Positions 45,573-57,814 are shown, counted from the first letter of the stretch. The stretch is DNA of 64,000 bases from Cylindrobasidium torrendii FP15055 ss-10 (GCA_000934385.1 KN880431.1:248001-312000), one strand, 5' to 3'. A program made the numbers and translations. The notes: generated by a model not told the origin, from the letters alone.

Positions 45573-47411
45573 TTATTTGCCGTTGAAGTGACTTTGCGCA
45601 TTATGCCATATGGAATTGAGCACAAATGCCTCGCTGAGAAGCATCTCTATTTCATGGTCGCCCCAGCCCTGTGTGGGGAGAGATTGCAGGAACATGATGA
45701 TGCCTTGAAAATCCATTGTCCGCAGTTTGTCACTCCACTTGACGAGAAAGGCTGAGCATACATAGAGGTGAAATTGTGAGAAGGCGTCCGGACCCTCTGC
45801 CTGTCTAAGTGTGAGCAGGAACCTAGCGGAGTCGAGAGCAGACCTACGAGGTATGTATCCCACATCCGAATGGTGTTCTGCACACTTATCTCCCGCATAA
45901 GCAGACAGTTCATCCATCTAAATGCAAATTGCATGAACTCGACGTTTTGGGCCTCTAGGTGTGAGGACAGCGCGGCTGAGTGGATTTGAGCAAACGGAAG
46001 ACGAAGGTACGATGGGACGCACGGTCTATGCGTGCAACAAGCTCAGTCATCCGACGAATACTTCGCTGGATCCCAGGCTGTGCGAAGATGTAATTGTCCT
46101 GGATGCCGTCTAGCAGTCTGGAAAGACACCAAAAAGAATCTGCTTCGATGGCATCGAGAACGTGTTTTGGTAGGAGCCCAGTGTCGAAGTCTTCTGGGTT
46201 TATGTCTTCAAAATTGGTCAACACAAGTTTAGATCATACTAGGGTGAAGTACCAATGTATGCGGAGAGAAAGACTTGGAAGAATGGCGTTGCTAGATCGT
46301 TTATTCCTTGTACATATCCACTGGCCGGATGTCGAATCGCCCAGACGTAAAGAATGCGCTCTAAACTGCGCTGTGTCGACGCGTGCATCCACAAACGAAC
46401 GCCCGGACGCGTCCTGGGTACGTCAATCTCTATTTGATGCCATATTTGTTGGTCAAGGCCTTCTCTGTCGCGCGCGAAAGCGACTTCGACGAGCGAGAGA
46501 TATTCTTGGCGTTTGCGCGCAAGAGTAGATGTGCGGAGGGGGGTTGGAAGAGGAAGGTATCCAAGAAGCAGTTGCCAGGCCATTGGGCGGAAGTCCTCAG
46601 GGATCCCTGCCCAAGCCAGCTTGCGCAGTTCAGCTGCACAGCGGAAATGAGAGAAGCGTAAACAAGCAAGGCGGATAGACGCACTAATGTTCACATCTTG
46701 TGCACCAAGGCAGTCGACAAACTTGTTTCTGCGATTCGTGCGAATAGATTTCTCCCGTATAAGTTTCTCGGATTTTTGGGCGTCCTCTCCTTCATGAGAC
46801 GGCGCGGAGGATGATCGGTCCTTTCGACGGGGTCGATGGTGCACACCATTCAGTGGATCTGTCCATTAGCATAAAAATGTATTGCATTCTGGATACACAC
46901 CAGTCACCACGGCCTCCACGTCGTTTCTGATACCAGATTTTTCAGACCGCCCCTTCAGTGTGGATGCATCAGGATCGACCGATGTCGTGTCGTACTCGAG
47001 CTCGCCCAATATCATGTCTCCATCGACATCCGCATCATCCCGTCTTGTTTCTGCAGCAATATCATCGAAACTATCTTCCGGCCCATTCGCCTCTTTCTCG
47101 TCTTCTGGTCCGGTGCGGACGATGGTCCAGCCAGACTTTGGCACGGGAGGCTCCTCTCTCGGTGGGTATGAGCTTGGATTCGGTGCAGAAACATGAGTGT
47201 AAGAGAATGAGAGATTCGACGAGGATGCATCACTGTTGTGTGCAACTGAACTTGATGTGGATGCTTTAGGCACGGGGCGCGGGGCTGACTTTCTAGGCGC
47301 AGTTTCGTCGTCCGATCCCGAGTCCCATGCGTCGTCGTCTCCCCAGTCAAATGCCGAGAAATGCGTAGAATGCACGCCGATGTGCGGTCGAGCAGGCGGA
47401 GAGCGGGCCAT
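45573..47411 (-). CDS. TBC-domain RabGAP, Gyp1/TBC1D22-like
   Basis: GTPase-activating protein for Golgi Rab GTPases. The first part, from MARSPPARPHIGVHSTHFSA at 47411, is disordered and acidic. The TBC domain starts LRKLAWAGIPEDFRPMAWQL and LLGYLP. The arginine finger lies in IEIDVPRTRPG and the glutamine finger in GYVQGINDLATPFF. EADSFWCLSRLLDGIQDNYI, FAQPGIQRSIRRMTELVARI, EFMQFAFRWMNCLLMRE and RMWDTYL continue in the Gyp1 order. Both catalytic fingers are present. Five or more short introns. The start codon is only 87 bases from that of the divergent RraA-like gene. Confidence 0.92.
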
Positions 47412-47498
47412 CGGTCGACGGATGCCAGTGGAAGGAAGGAGTTATGCTGATCTCCCTGACATCATTTGAGCTTTGCAGAAACTTGGCCTAACGCCACG

Positions 47499-48208
47499 AT
47501 GGTCGCACTCTCCGACTTTACGAGCTGCGAGCTCTCCGACGCCCTGATCAAATTGGGACACCCCCATGGCGGCTACATGCCCGACATCAATCTCATTTCA
47601 ACACTTCCCAGCGATACAACAATCTGTGGTCCTGCATACACCGTCCAGATGGTCCTTGCCTCGGATACCGATGCTCCCAAGCTCACAGCGCACTTCGTCG
47701 ACACGGCGAAAGCCGACTCTATCATCGTTGTATCTGCACCGCCAAGTACACCTGCTCTACCTTTCGTGAGCATTGCTCACTGCATATACCAGATATCAAG
47801 AACGCGGTATGGGGCGGCCTCATGAGCGCTGGTGCTATAGGACGCTCCGCCCGAGGCGTCGTGATTTCTGGCCGGTGCAGAGATATCACTGAGCATGGCA
47901 ACCTCGGCTTCCCCGTCTTCTCCAAGGGCCATTCGACCCTTGGCCAATCCCCATTCACAAGGCCCTCTGCCATCGAAGTCCCAATCACCATCTCCCAAGA
48001 CGACTTCCCCGCTGTCACAGTCAACCCGGGAGACATGATTGTGGGTGATAAAGATGGGGTTGTATGTGTCCCAAAAGATCTCGTCGAGAAAGTGGTCGAA
48101 TTAGCCGACCTCGGACGCAAGATAGATGCCCTCTGTCTACAAGACATCATCACTGGCAAAGGTGTTCAAGCATCCTTCAAAGAGCACAGAGGCAAGACCC
48201 AGCTGTAA
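47499..48208 (+). CDS. RraA-like HMG/CHA aldolase or oxaloacetate decarboxylase
   Basis: Member of the RraA / 4-hydroxy-4-methyl-2-oxoglutarate aldolase fold. Start MVALSDFTSCELSDALIKLG. One intron after APP joins NIKNAVWGGLMSAGAIGRSA. The catalytic signature (Arg-Asp then two residues then Glu) is present in VVISGRCRDITEHG, so it looks enzymatically active rather than an RNase-E-inhibitor type. The C-terminal half has VTVNPGDMIVGDKDGVVCVP, typical of the family. Yeast and other fungal members act as HMG aldolases or oxaloacetate decarboxylases in vitro; the natural substrate here is unknown. It ends 78 bases from the convergent Pol kappa stop. Confidence 0.88.
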
Positions 48209-48286
48209 ATCATACCAGGAGTAGGTTAATGAAAATGTAAATGTAAAGGAATATATAGTGTACAACTTGTAAATGTATCATGCAAA

Positions 48287-50867
48287 TTATCTCTTGTTCT
48301 TTCGTTTGCTCGCCGGCCTTCCTTCCACACTTGCCTCCGTCTGGGCTTGTAGAATGACATCCCGGCTCAAGCAGAAATCAATGTGGTCATTGAGCCCTTG
48401 GTTATCGACTTCCATTGTCTTGCCACATATTGGACACTCTTGTTCCGCCAAAAGTGCTGGCTTTGACGTTCGGCTCGAATGTGCCTTGCTCTTCGGTTTC
48501 TTGGAGGGCGACGCAGGAGTGAATACATCCTCGTCCACTGCCCCATCATCGTCTTCCGGATACTCGACCATGTCCGCGTCGTTATCCTCGTGAAATCCGG
48601 GCATCGCCTCTTGCAAAACTTCCGCGGACGCCCCATGAACTTGCGGGGAGCCGTCTAGTTTCCTCTTCTTGTTAGAGCCCTCGTCTTCCGCCTTAGCGGG
48701 TTCGAAGAACTGTGTAGTGTTTGGTCAGTTAAACATGTGTGCCATTAGGATGAAGGAAGGGTACCCTTTTGATCCCAGCCACAGAATCCTCCGCCCGTAA
48801 GTCCTTCAACTTGGTGACTCTCAAGCCAATGAGCCTCAGTTTCAGCGGGAGCTCAGGCAGGAGCAGCTCTTTCCCCAGTTTGAAGAGCTCCTCCTTCTTG
48901 TTCACCCAACGGTCACAGGAGCGTGCACGAGTGAAGACTTGGTATGTGTCGAGTTTGTACTTGAGCGTGACAGTACGCCCCGTCCACCCAGAGTGTTCCA
49001 TGTCATCCTCGAGTTCCTGCGCCACTTCTTCGAGCTTCTGCAATAGCTTTTCCTTGTCACCCAAAGTGTTGAAGGTCCTGTGGAGTCGTAAGTCGGTAGC
49101 GCAGTGGACGTTCCACAGATAGATACCTTTCCGCACCGATACTCTTCCTCTCTTCCCGGGCGTGCGGCTGGACAACGTTAGACGCTATGCCCAGATAGGT
49201 CTGGATAAGAAAATGTAGGCCAAACTGCTTGTCCATCAAAGAGACGACGGCTCTGTGTATGTAGATATCTCCACATGTCTGGGCGAGGCGTTGTAAGCTC
49301 GCTGTTGGGCGCGCATCCCTAGGACGCACCTTGATTCCGATGGATTCTAGCAGCCTTTCATTGACCCTGCCTATACCAGGTATCTTCCGTATCGAAAGCT
49401 TGTTCATAAAGTCCATGATAGCCTCCCGTTCGAAGGGAAGGCAATATTGTCCATTGGGTTTATTCTAGTCCGAAGTCAGTTTATTCCCAGCCATATGAAA
49501 GAAGACGAACTTTGTCTGAGCAGATCTTTTTGTTAGGGAAAGCTCGTCAGAGAATCTTAGCCACAAAATCTGTAGGGCATACTTTGGCTAACATCTTCGA
49601 GCTTCTGTTAGCTGAGAACCTCGACCTGGTATAAACGTACTTTATTTGGGGCAATACCAGCGCTAACGGTCAGCTTTGTTTCTTCCTCGACCTTCGCTCG
49701 CATTTCGCTCACACATTCCTCAGCTGTAATTCCATGTTCTTTACAGTATCCAGTGACACTAGAGTTTGTCAAATCAACGGCTGTTAGGCATCGAACGTAG
49801 ACGTACTTGAGGTATGCCTCATCGCAGCTCATTGGACACATGTCGGCATCGTACCGTTGAAAAACAGCCATGATTTTCTTGGACATCTCACTGTATCGCG
49901 CAAAATGATTCTTGACGAAGATGAGCTCTGGGCAAAGTTTCTTGGCAATAAATCCCGCCATCCCAGAACGCACGCCAAACTTGCGTGCATCGTATGAAGC
50001 TGTGGTCAATACACCGTGGCCAACCTAGAGTATGGTGCACGTAAGACAAACATATGACAGAGGAAGACGCAGGAAACATCTGAATGACAACGTACGCCGA
50101 AAGGTTTCCCTTTGAGAGAAGGATTATCGAGAAGTTCGACGTTCTGTGCGAGCATGGGTGAGTTTGCCGCGCGGTATATGTCTTCCGGACGCACTGCATA
50201 GAACGCATCCATATCAACATGCACGATGGTCTGTGAAAGATCGCGTTTGCCTTCGAGCTCAGTTAACTGGGCATGGATAAGGACATGTTACTATCGCAAG
50301 GAGGGGATACACGCGCACCAGAGCGTCCACTCCAGCTTCTACCTTCGCTATGGAGTTTTAGAATCATGTAGACGAGCAAAGACGCGCAGGGCGCACCTAA
50401 ATCGACTCCTCGTGTCACTTCATCTCTTAGCTTCAAGATCTTGTCAATCCGCTCTGTCAAATCCTTGTCTTTCCGCTTCTCATTCTGTAGTGACAGAGCC
50501 ATATTCAGGACATTATTTCCAGGCAGTAACAGGAACGAACTTCGTAAAACTTGGATCCCTTGGAGGCTTCTGCTATAATGCGATTGATGTCTGACTGGTC
50601 TGTCGCAAGCCTATGTGCTGTTCAATGGCCTATCCTTCTGCAACTTAGATCCACGCACCCCGCCTTTCCCGCTGAAGGGCCCGCCAACCGACGAACGAGA
50701 CTGTCCGGATCATCCTCCTTTGAGCTCGAAATTGGCGCACGCGAGTTGGGCGCCCGCGAACTGGAAGAATTTGGCGCTCGCGAGGCTGCAGAATTCGGAA
50801 CCTTGGACGTGGAGGCGGAGGTAGAAGGAACTGGCTGTGAGTCTTCAATCATGGTTTGCCTGAGCAC
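48287..50867 (-). CDS. DNA polymerase kappa (Y family, DinB)
   Basis: Translesion DNA polymerase. Start at 50867 (MLRQTMIEDSQ), or five codons later at 50852. The disordered N terminus leads into SDINRIIAEASKGSKFYENE, the kappa-type N-clasp. Palm: TIVHVDMDAFYA holds the first catalytic Asp. A 51-nt intron (50194-50144) then joins NVELLDNPSLKGKPFGV, and GVLTTASYDARKFGVRSGMA GFIAKKLCPEL follows. SCDEAYLK holds the second Asp/Glu pair, with Cys where human kappa has Leu. IRKIPGIGRVNERLLESIGI is the HhH thumb. The little-finger domain includes WTGRTVTLKYKLDTYQVFTR. A UBZ4-type zinc finger (CPICGKTMEVDNQGLNDHID FC) sits near the C terminus, for binding ubiquitylated PCNA. The protein ends in a basic tail. 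Confidence 0.93.
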
Positions 50868-51410
50868 TTCATGGGCTGGACATCGTGGCTGTTACAGATC
50901 AAGTCTTTACCGGCACCGAGGTCCATGATGATCACGAATTAACGCTCACGTGAGGGTGTGATGGTGCCAGGCTTCAACCAAACAATCACTGAGATGCAGA
51001 GCAGGATTTCGTTGCGCCATCATCGTGCAGGAGCGACAGTACTAAGTATTGGCTCATCGTACCAGGGCTGTACTTTTGCTATGTATCATAGCATGAGGTC
51101 GTTGCCCTCCTACCCTCTCGTTGTTCGTTACCAAACAATAGGGCCAGCTGGACCGCGTTGCCAAAAGCATGGCCACCAACTTGCTCCACAACTCGGCATC
51201 CTCGATCCCGGCATTTCGAACGATATAAAGCACATCCTAAAGTGGATGCTATGCAAACCCCGCAAGCACACCCTTTCCCTCCACCACTTCAGTTCTCTTT
51301 CCCCTTCTTCCTTCGAGCCTGGTGCTCTTCCCATTCTTTAACCAATTCTAGTTGATTCCAACCTGCAACTACTACCCTCTCTTTCTTGCCGACTTTCCTT
51401 TTCACTCACG
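50868..51410. other. Divergent promoter region Pol kappa / secreted protein
   Basis: About 540 bases without recognisable coding exons. A GATATAAAG element near 51219 precedes the secreted-protein gene by about 190 bases. A 127-codon frame at 50958-51341 shows no family features. Confidence 0.5.
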
Positions 51411-52784
51411 ATGGTTCGCGTCAACATGATTTCATCTCTCATTCTCGGTGCAACCCTCACTACATTCACCGTTGCTGCGCCAGTCACGAAGCGCATTGCT
51501 CAGACAATCTCCGAATCCACTGCCGAATGGGAGAAGGCTTGTGTAAGCGCTCGTTATTGTATGCAGCGTTCAAAAATGGTTCATTGATGTGCTGCATTCT
51601 TAGACGGCAGCAGGTGGTGCCGGTCAATGTAACACTATCTCGCAGAAAGCGTTCACCTCTCTCCTTGCTGCTGGAGGCGCCTGCGATCAGCAAGATTCCG
51701 GCGATGCCATGATTGACCTTGCAAAACAACTCAATAACGACGCTGAAATGATCAGGCTCGCCCAACTCTTCGTCCAGCAGCCCCGCAACGCCGTATGTCC
51801 TTGGAGTTATGCCATGACCAAACAACTCACCCGTATCTGCAGCCTGACTCCCTGCAAGTTCCATACTGCCAAACGGAGCCCAAGAATCAGGAGCTCAGCG
51901 GTCTTTTCCATTGCCAATTCGAGGGTTCCGATTTCACCAAATTCAGTGGCGACCAGTCCGGCAACGTTCCTCTCGGGGCGAGTGAGGTCAACCCTCCGGG
52001 CTCTTGCCCCGCCAAGACCGACGGCCCCGTACCAGATGGCGTGCAGCTCAACACTATTGCGACTGATCCTGGCGCTGGTAATGCGTGCGTGCTTTCCAGC
52101 TCATAACTCGAGTTTCCTGGTTCACATCTTCTCTCAGGTCAGGATCGACGAATGGCACAGACACAACGGGGTCCGGCTCTACAAATGGCACAGATACCAC
52201 TGGGGCGGGAGGCTCATCCACAGAAGGCAGTGGGTCAACCGATGCAGGTGGTTCGACAGGCAAAGATACAACAGGAACTGGAAATGGAACTTCGACGGAC
52301 AGTGGTTCGACTGGCACCAACTCGACCGGCTCCGACACTTCAAGCAGCAGCAGTGGCTCGACTGGTAGCTCCTCCACAAGCGCACCGAGCGCTAGCAGCA
52401 CCGGAAACTCTGGCTCCAGCAGTACCAGCACTGGCAGTGCAAGCACTCCAAGTGCATCTGCCGGTGGTGATTTCCTGAAGGCCAATGGCGAGCAAGCTAT
52501 CCAAGAAAACCAGGAATTCGAGGGTCTATCAGCGGACGACTCGTGCAATGACGGAGAGACGGCCTGTGTTGAAGGCGGCTTTGCGCAATGTGTCGGCGGT
52601 GCATGGTCGATTACCGACTGCTCTTCCGGTACACAGTGCTTCTCTCTCCCTCTCGTTAACAAAGCTGGAACGGTACGTGCTTCTACACTCCAAGCATTTC
52701 TAGGGTACTGACTATGCGAAGAGCATAACATGCTCGACCCAGGAGGACGCGGATGCACGCATTGCTGCCACAGGCGCCCAGTGA
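51411..52784 (+). CDS. Secreted Ser/Thr/Gly-rich protein with C-terminal Cys module
   Basis: Start MVRVNMISSLILGATLTTFT is a signal peptide, followed by a possible Kex2 site (APVTKR). A conserved N-terminal domain follows (STAEWEKAC, TAAGGAGQCNTISQKAFTSL, MIDLAKQLNNDAEMIRLAQL), with paired cysteines. A linker of about 110 residues is Gly/Ser/Thr-rich and begins with two near-identical GSGSTNGTDTT units. The C-terminal module, DDSCNDGETACVEGGFAQCV then SITDCSSGTQCFSLPLVNKA and SITC, resembles chitin-binding CBM19-like cysteine modules. The last exon ends DADARIAATGAQ. Such proteins are common in mushroom secretomes; a role at the cell wall or on chitin is inference. Introns lie after KAC, after RNA, after GNA and after AGT. 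Confidence 0.82.
52140..52215 (+). repeat. Coding tandem duplication (GSGSTNGTDTTG)
   Basis: Two adjacent 36-base units, slightly diverged, open the Ser/Thr/Gly linker of the secreted protein. This is a simple slippage-type duplication. Confidence 0.7.
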
Positions 52785-53522
52785 AGAGATATGATTTGAA
52801 TGAGGATGAAGCGTGGAAGATGTTAATTTATTGTCATGATCGTTCGAGGTTGAGAGGCAGATGTAGCGGTAGTTTCCAGGAGCGCGGCATCAGGATGCCC
52901 GTTGGCTTCAGCTAATTTATTGAAGTTTTTGTTTGTGCAAATTCTGATCATGAGTTGTTCTGTGCAATACAGATTGGATGAGGCTTGACTGATCCAATTT
53001 TATTCATCAGAAGGTCAACATGTATTAGTGGCCGAATGGCACTGCACCACCGCAGAACAAGGACACAAACAATTTGTCACACAAGATCTCCTTAAATGGA
53101 AATACTCGTATGGTCTGTGACACCAATGCGACGGTTTAAGGGTGAGACGAGCTTGACACTGCACACATAACTTCTTCGATAATTTACTTGTATTTGCTCC
53201 CAGGATTGGGCGATTGGTCCAACATGCGGTATCAAGTATGGCAACATCGCATCAGTACTACGCGTCAACGTCTGTAGAGGACTGGTTTGCAACCAGCCAC
53301 GCATAGCAAGATGCTGCCCGCACGTACATACATAATCAATAAGAAATCCATCGTACAACGATGGTACAACATAACGAAAAGCGATAACGGGTGTGAAAGG
53401 TGTACTAGGTAGTAAATATAGGTCGTAAGGTGTGCGTAAACGAGAACAATGAACGGGAACACTATATCGGTACTCAGAAACAGAAACAGATATCAACACA
53501 CAATCAACCCCCTGCCACAGAA
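52785..53522. other. Convergent 3' flanks, 0.7 kb
   Basis: Between the secreted-protein stop and the Rad21 stop. AT-rich, with a minus-strand open frame (53625-53092) that is mainly a read-through of the last Rad21 exon in another frame. No gene is called. Confidence 0.5.
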
Positions 53523-55825
53523 TCAGACACCCATAGCTGAGCCTATAGATGGGGCAAGCGAGGGCGCCCTTGAGGCCCTTGGCGTATGCAAGGGCGAAGC
53601 ATTTCCATGCCCTTGAGTCTCCCAAAGTTTGTCCTTCGCCGTCACTTCGATATCCCCAAACGGCTCGTCCTGCTTGATTTTGACACAGTCGCGCGTACCC
53701 AAGACAAGCAGTTCGAAAAAGAAGGATGCCGCAGCGCGGCGAGAAGCCTTAGTCACAGTTAGTCCTTTATGTTCTGCCGAGTTAGACAACACATACCTTG
53801 TAAGCCATCTGATTGAAGCTCAACGTTTTCTCCTCGTCCCCATCGTCGACTCTCAGTTCATTCTTGATAACGGACATCGCTTTGATTGTGTTCTTGCTGG
53901 AGCCCTTGTTACCAGCTTCGGCCGCCTCTAAGTCATGGCTAGATATCGACTGCGATTGCGTTGACGGGCCCGAATCAAACATCGCAATCGGGCAACTCGC
54001 ATCGGCGTAGTTTTCTTGTTCGTCGAGGGCAGGCGTAGAATATCGACTGAGTGCAGATGGCGCAGCCGACGCTCTTGGGTTTACATCATCACCAAGATCA
54101 ACGTCAGCGGCGGGAACATCCAGCTGGAAGTCGTCGAAGTTGCCAGACTGGTCACCAAAGTCAAACCCTCCCTCCGGCCCAAGACTGGGCCTGCGTCCAA
54201 TGTCGCTGGCCAGACCCGCACTGGGAGCCACACTCGGATCCCTTCGCGCCTGTTCAACTTCATCGTCGTCTTGCAGATCCAATTTCCTCTTCTTCGTCGG
54301 ACTTGCATTGGGCGACGCCGCACGCTTCTTCCTGGAAGGAGCCCGTCCCGACGCAGGGATCATGAACATATTAGCCAGCTCAGGTGCTAAGCCCGTTGGA
54401 CCAGCAAAAAGGAAGGAGCCATTAGGTGTGTTTGTAGTCGGTAGAAAGTATGACACAGGGTCCTTGCGAATATCCAGAAGGCGCGCAACAATCGAGGACC
54501 GAGGAAGGAACTCTGGATCGGTGAGAATATGCTTGGGTGCCTTCCTGTTCTTGCTGACATCGCCCGCTAGCTCGATATCCTCGTCAATGATTTGTTTCTT
54601 CTCTTTGTACTTCTTAGGGCCCTTCTTTGGAAAAGGCTGAAGTTCGCTGTCAATTGCAACTTCAGGTGGCGGAGTTTGTGGAGTAGGTGTGAGAGGGGAC
54701 GCTACTGGGTGATTAGACTCATGACAATTGGAAGTATAAGCAACACTTACAAGCACGGGATGGGGATCGGATGGCAGCTGGCGTTCGCTCGCCCTCCAAA
54801 GGGAGGTCGGGCATCTCGAATCCAATGCCCATGTCGCCGAGGTCGACGCCCCCGAAGGCAGGCATATCAACGTCCATGTTGGTGTCAGGTTCGTATGGTG
54901 GTGCCGAAAAATCACGACTTTTGCTTCGAACGGAAAGTGACTCTGACATGTCTCTCCCTCCCATGAGATGAGATGCAATGCTCTGGTCACCCACAAAAGC
55001 ATCTCGCCCAACGCCGACACTACCCCCATCCACACTGGAGCTGTCGTTGTCGACGTCCATCTCATCTGGTCCAAAGTTTATGCCGAGGTCGAAATCCTGC
55101 GACCCAATACCGTCCCCGTCCATGCCGAAAACGTCCATGTCAAAGCCTCCGCCGTAAGCATCATTGGGTCGAAGGGTAATGTCATCTGCGCGTGCGAGAT
55201 GCTGTTGACCTTGGTTGTTTTTGGGCGCATGTCTGTCCTCATAATCGGCTTCCCTGCGTTCTAGTTAGGCCTGTACAGCCGGAATGGTACGTTCGAACGC
55301 ACCAGTTAATGTCTGGGAAGTCAAGATCCATATTGAGCTCGTTCGGTTGTATAGTGATGGCGTTCTTGTTTGCAACGAGTTCCTCGCCCATGTCCACAAC
55401 ACCTGGTCTAAACGCCTATGGAAATGTCAGGGAGATAAGAGGGGCTATAAACTGCTATGCGCACCAGTTTAATCTTCAACAATGCTTCATTGCAATCCTC
55501 TAGCAGGTATTTCGCCTTGCGGCTGTATATCCTGACAACACCAAGAAGTAGCTGTCCGCTGAGACGTAGCGCCAGGACCTCCATGTCCTTACCCATGATG
55601 GCCTCTATGGTCACATTAGCACTTTTGTGTGGATGAGAAGAGGCGCGCGTACCAACTGATTCCTCTATGTCCGTCTGTAGTGTCTGTGTCTTCGACAGCT
55701 TACGTTCCATATGCGCGGCAATCCATACTCTTCCAAGAGGGCCGCGACGGGAGAGGATAGCCTCTGAGTAGAACTGAAGTAGAATTAGCTAGGTGGTTGA
55801 GGAGATGCGAAGGTTGGACATGCCA
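53523..55825 (-). CDS. rad21: Rad21/Scc1 cohesin kleisin
   Basis: Kleisin subunit that closes the cohesin ring around sister chromatids. The N-terminal domain that binds Smc3 reads FYSEAILSRRGPLGRVWIAA, HMERKLSKTQTLQTDIEESV, then after an intron IMGKDMEVLALRLSGQLLLG and VRIYSRKAKYLLEDCNEALL. No ATG precedes FYSEAI in its own exon; the ATG at 55825 fits only if a 49-nt intron with a GC donor (ATG|GCATGT, 55822-55774) follows directly. The middle is acidic and disordered. DPEFLPRSSIVARLLDIRKD and a basic KKRAASPNASPTKKRKLD follow. The C-terminal winged helix (SFNQMAYKASRRAAASFFFE and LLVLGTRDCVKIKQDEPFGD) binds Smc1. It is divergent from the PPR gene by 218 bases. Confidence 0.94.
55774..55822 (-). 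other. Probable GC-AG intron directly after the Rad21 start codon
   Basis: ATG at 55825-55823 is followed by GCATGT, and the next exon starts TTC TAC TCA after CTTCAG. This yields MFYSEAILSRRGPLG, the expected Rad21 N terminus. A GT donor three bases later would shift the frame. It rests on homology to the conserved N terminus. Confidence 0.6.
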
Positions 55826-56043
55826 TCGTGTGATTCGTTTGTGGTCAAGAAACAAGAAATGCAAGAAATATGGAACACGCGGGAGAGACGCGACCAAAAT
55901 GGCGCCGTGATGGGGGTGTCGCGCAAGAAATGGCACGCGGTCCAACGGCGATGTTGAACGCTGTTGGCCGAGAACGTGACTCGGCCCGAGACCGCCGGAC
56001 CCGAAGACCTGCACAGCCACCGGAGTGTCCGAAAACTTGAAGG

Positions 56044-57814
56044 ATGTTCACGTCGCTCACGCGTTCGGCGTTGAAGCGAGCACCGTCGCATGTCGTACGG
56101 AGAGGAAATGCTCTCAGTGTGTCCCTACATCTGCTTTCATGTCAATATACTCATTTCCAGAAGGATTTCCTCTGCAACACTATTCGACGACGCCTAGTTT
56201 GCGCACTGAACTTGCCGCGGAGTCGTCCTTGAAGAACGGACCCTGGGAATTCGAAATCGACACGCAAGGACAAGCGGCTTTGGATGCCACAAATACCTCT
56301 CGCACAAACCAATGGATCTACCAACGACTGACCAGCCGACAGCCGCACATGGCGTTCGAGGCGGCCCAACTCATGAAGCAATCCGGGGGAAGGCCCAATG
56401 TAGAGACATTCAACCTTCTTATTCGTGCAGCTGCACTCTCGTACGGGTCCCTTGAATGCTTTGCTATCCTGGAGGACATGCTCGCGGTTGGGGTGAAGCC
56501 GGATGTTTTAACTTTCAATGGCATTCTTTCGGTGCGTCCCTCCTCGATGGTCTTCGAAATATACCTCAACCCGCGCGTGACAGTCCTGCGAAAATTCGAA
56601 GCAGATGTTCCGCATACTGGAGGACATGAAAGTACACAACGTTGAGCCCAATAACGAAAGCTACGAACACCTCTTCCGCCTCATCAACAGCAGTACCTCC
56701 GACAGGACAGAATTTGCGCTTCACATTATGATGGAGATGCGTGCGAAGGGTCTCGAGCCCACACTGGCCTCGATGGAGATTCTCATCGAGATGATGGTTC
56801 GCTTTGGGCATGTCCATATTGCCTACGACCTCATCAAGGCTTTCGAACAAGATTCCGCTCGGATGCTTGGGCTGGGGTCATGGATGACATGCCTGCAGGG
56901 TGCTTCTCAGGTGTTCTGGGTGCGTTCCAAGTTTGCGGCATCTATCTTTGCTCACCCGCGAGTAGGTCGAAGGTGTCGAGGACTGCTGGAATCATATCAT
57001 GTCCCATGGCTCTATGCTCCCGGATGAGGGGACTTGCATGAATGTTCTCAACACCGCCGGACGCTTTGCAAAACCGGAGCTGGCAGCATCTGTTGTTGAG
57101 GTCTTCCGCGCGCGAGGCGTGCACCTGCAAGACTTCCACTTCATTCCGCTGGTGGAGGCCCTGATTGAGAGTGGGAGCATACGGGAGGCTCTTCAATTCC
57201 TGCCTACTATTCGCCGTTTGGGTGTCAACACGGACGCCAGCTCTGTCACTCAACCAATCGTGAAATACTTGTCACAGAATTCGGAGACCCTCGATTCTAT
57301 TTGGGACCATCTGGACGCTATTCGGGATTCAAAAGAGCTTGTGGATGCGGCTGCTCTCAATGCAGTGGTGGAGGCCGCGGTCAAGCTAAATGACCTTCAA
57401 CGCGCAATGGGTGCATACAAGTCATTCGAGGACTACTTCGCAACCCCGACTATCGAAACCTTCCATCATCTTTTCGAGGCTTGCACCACGGCCCGTCATC
57501 GTGAGCTTGGGAATGTCCTCCTCAACAATCTCAAGGAGTTGGGTCTACCAATTGACGCAAAATTATTTGAACAAATGATCCACCTATGCTTGATCCAGCA
57601 GCAGTACGATGATGCATTCTTTTATCTGGAAGAGATGAAGGCCGCTGGGTACGTTCCTTCGCGGCGCATATACGTTGCCCTAGCACGCAAGTGCATGCAC
57701 AACGCAGATGGTCGGTCTGGTCTGGTGTTGGAGGAAATGGCGGAGGCTGGCTATCCACCCCTCACGGAGGGACCATTGAAGCGCGATGGTGTTCAACATA
57801 AAGTAGAGTCATAG
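56044..57814 (+). CDS. Pentatricopeptide-repeat protein, probably mitochondrial
   Basis: PPR proteins bind organellar RNA and control its maturation or translation. The first exon (MFTSLTRSALKRAPSHVVRR) is a basic presequence rich in Arg and Ser. After one intron, repeats of about 35 residues follow: RPNVETFNLLIRAAALSYGS, KPDVLTFNGILS, EPNNESYEHLFRLINSSTSD, EPTLASMEILIEMMVRFGHV, and later PTIETFHHLFEACTTARHRE and DDAFFYLEEMKAAGYVPSRR. Each has the helix-turn-helix spacing and the xPNxxTFNxLI consensus. The C terminus ends QHKVES. The RNA target is unknown. A 218-base interval separates it from rad21. Confidence 0.85.

Noticed and set aside
53092..53625. 177-codon minus-strand frame near the end of Rad21
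   Set aside because: It begins inside the last Rad21 exon in the wrong frame and continues through the 3' UTR.
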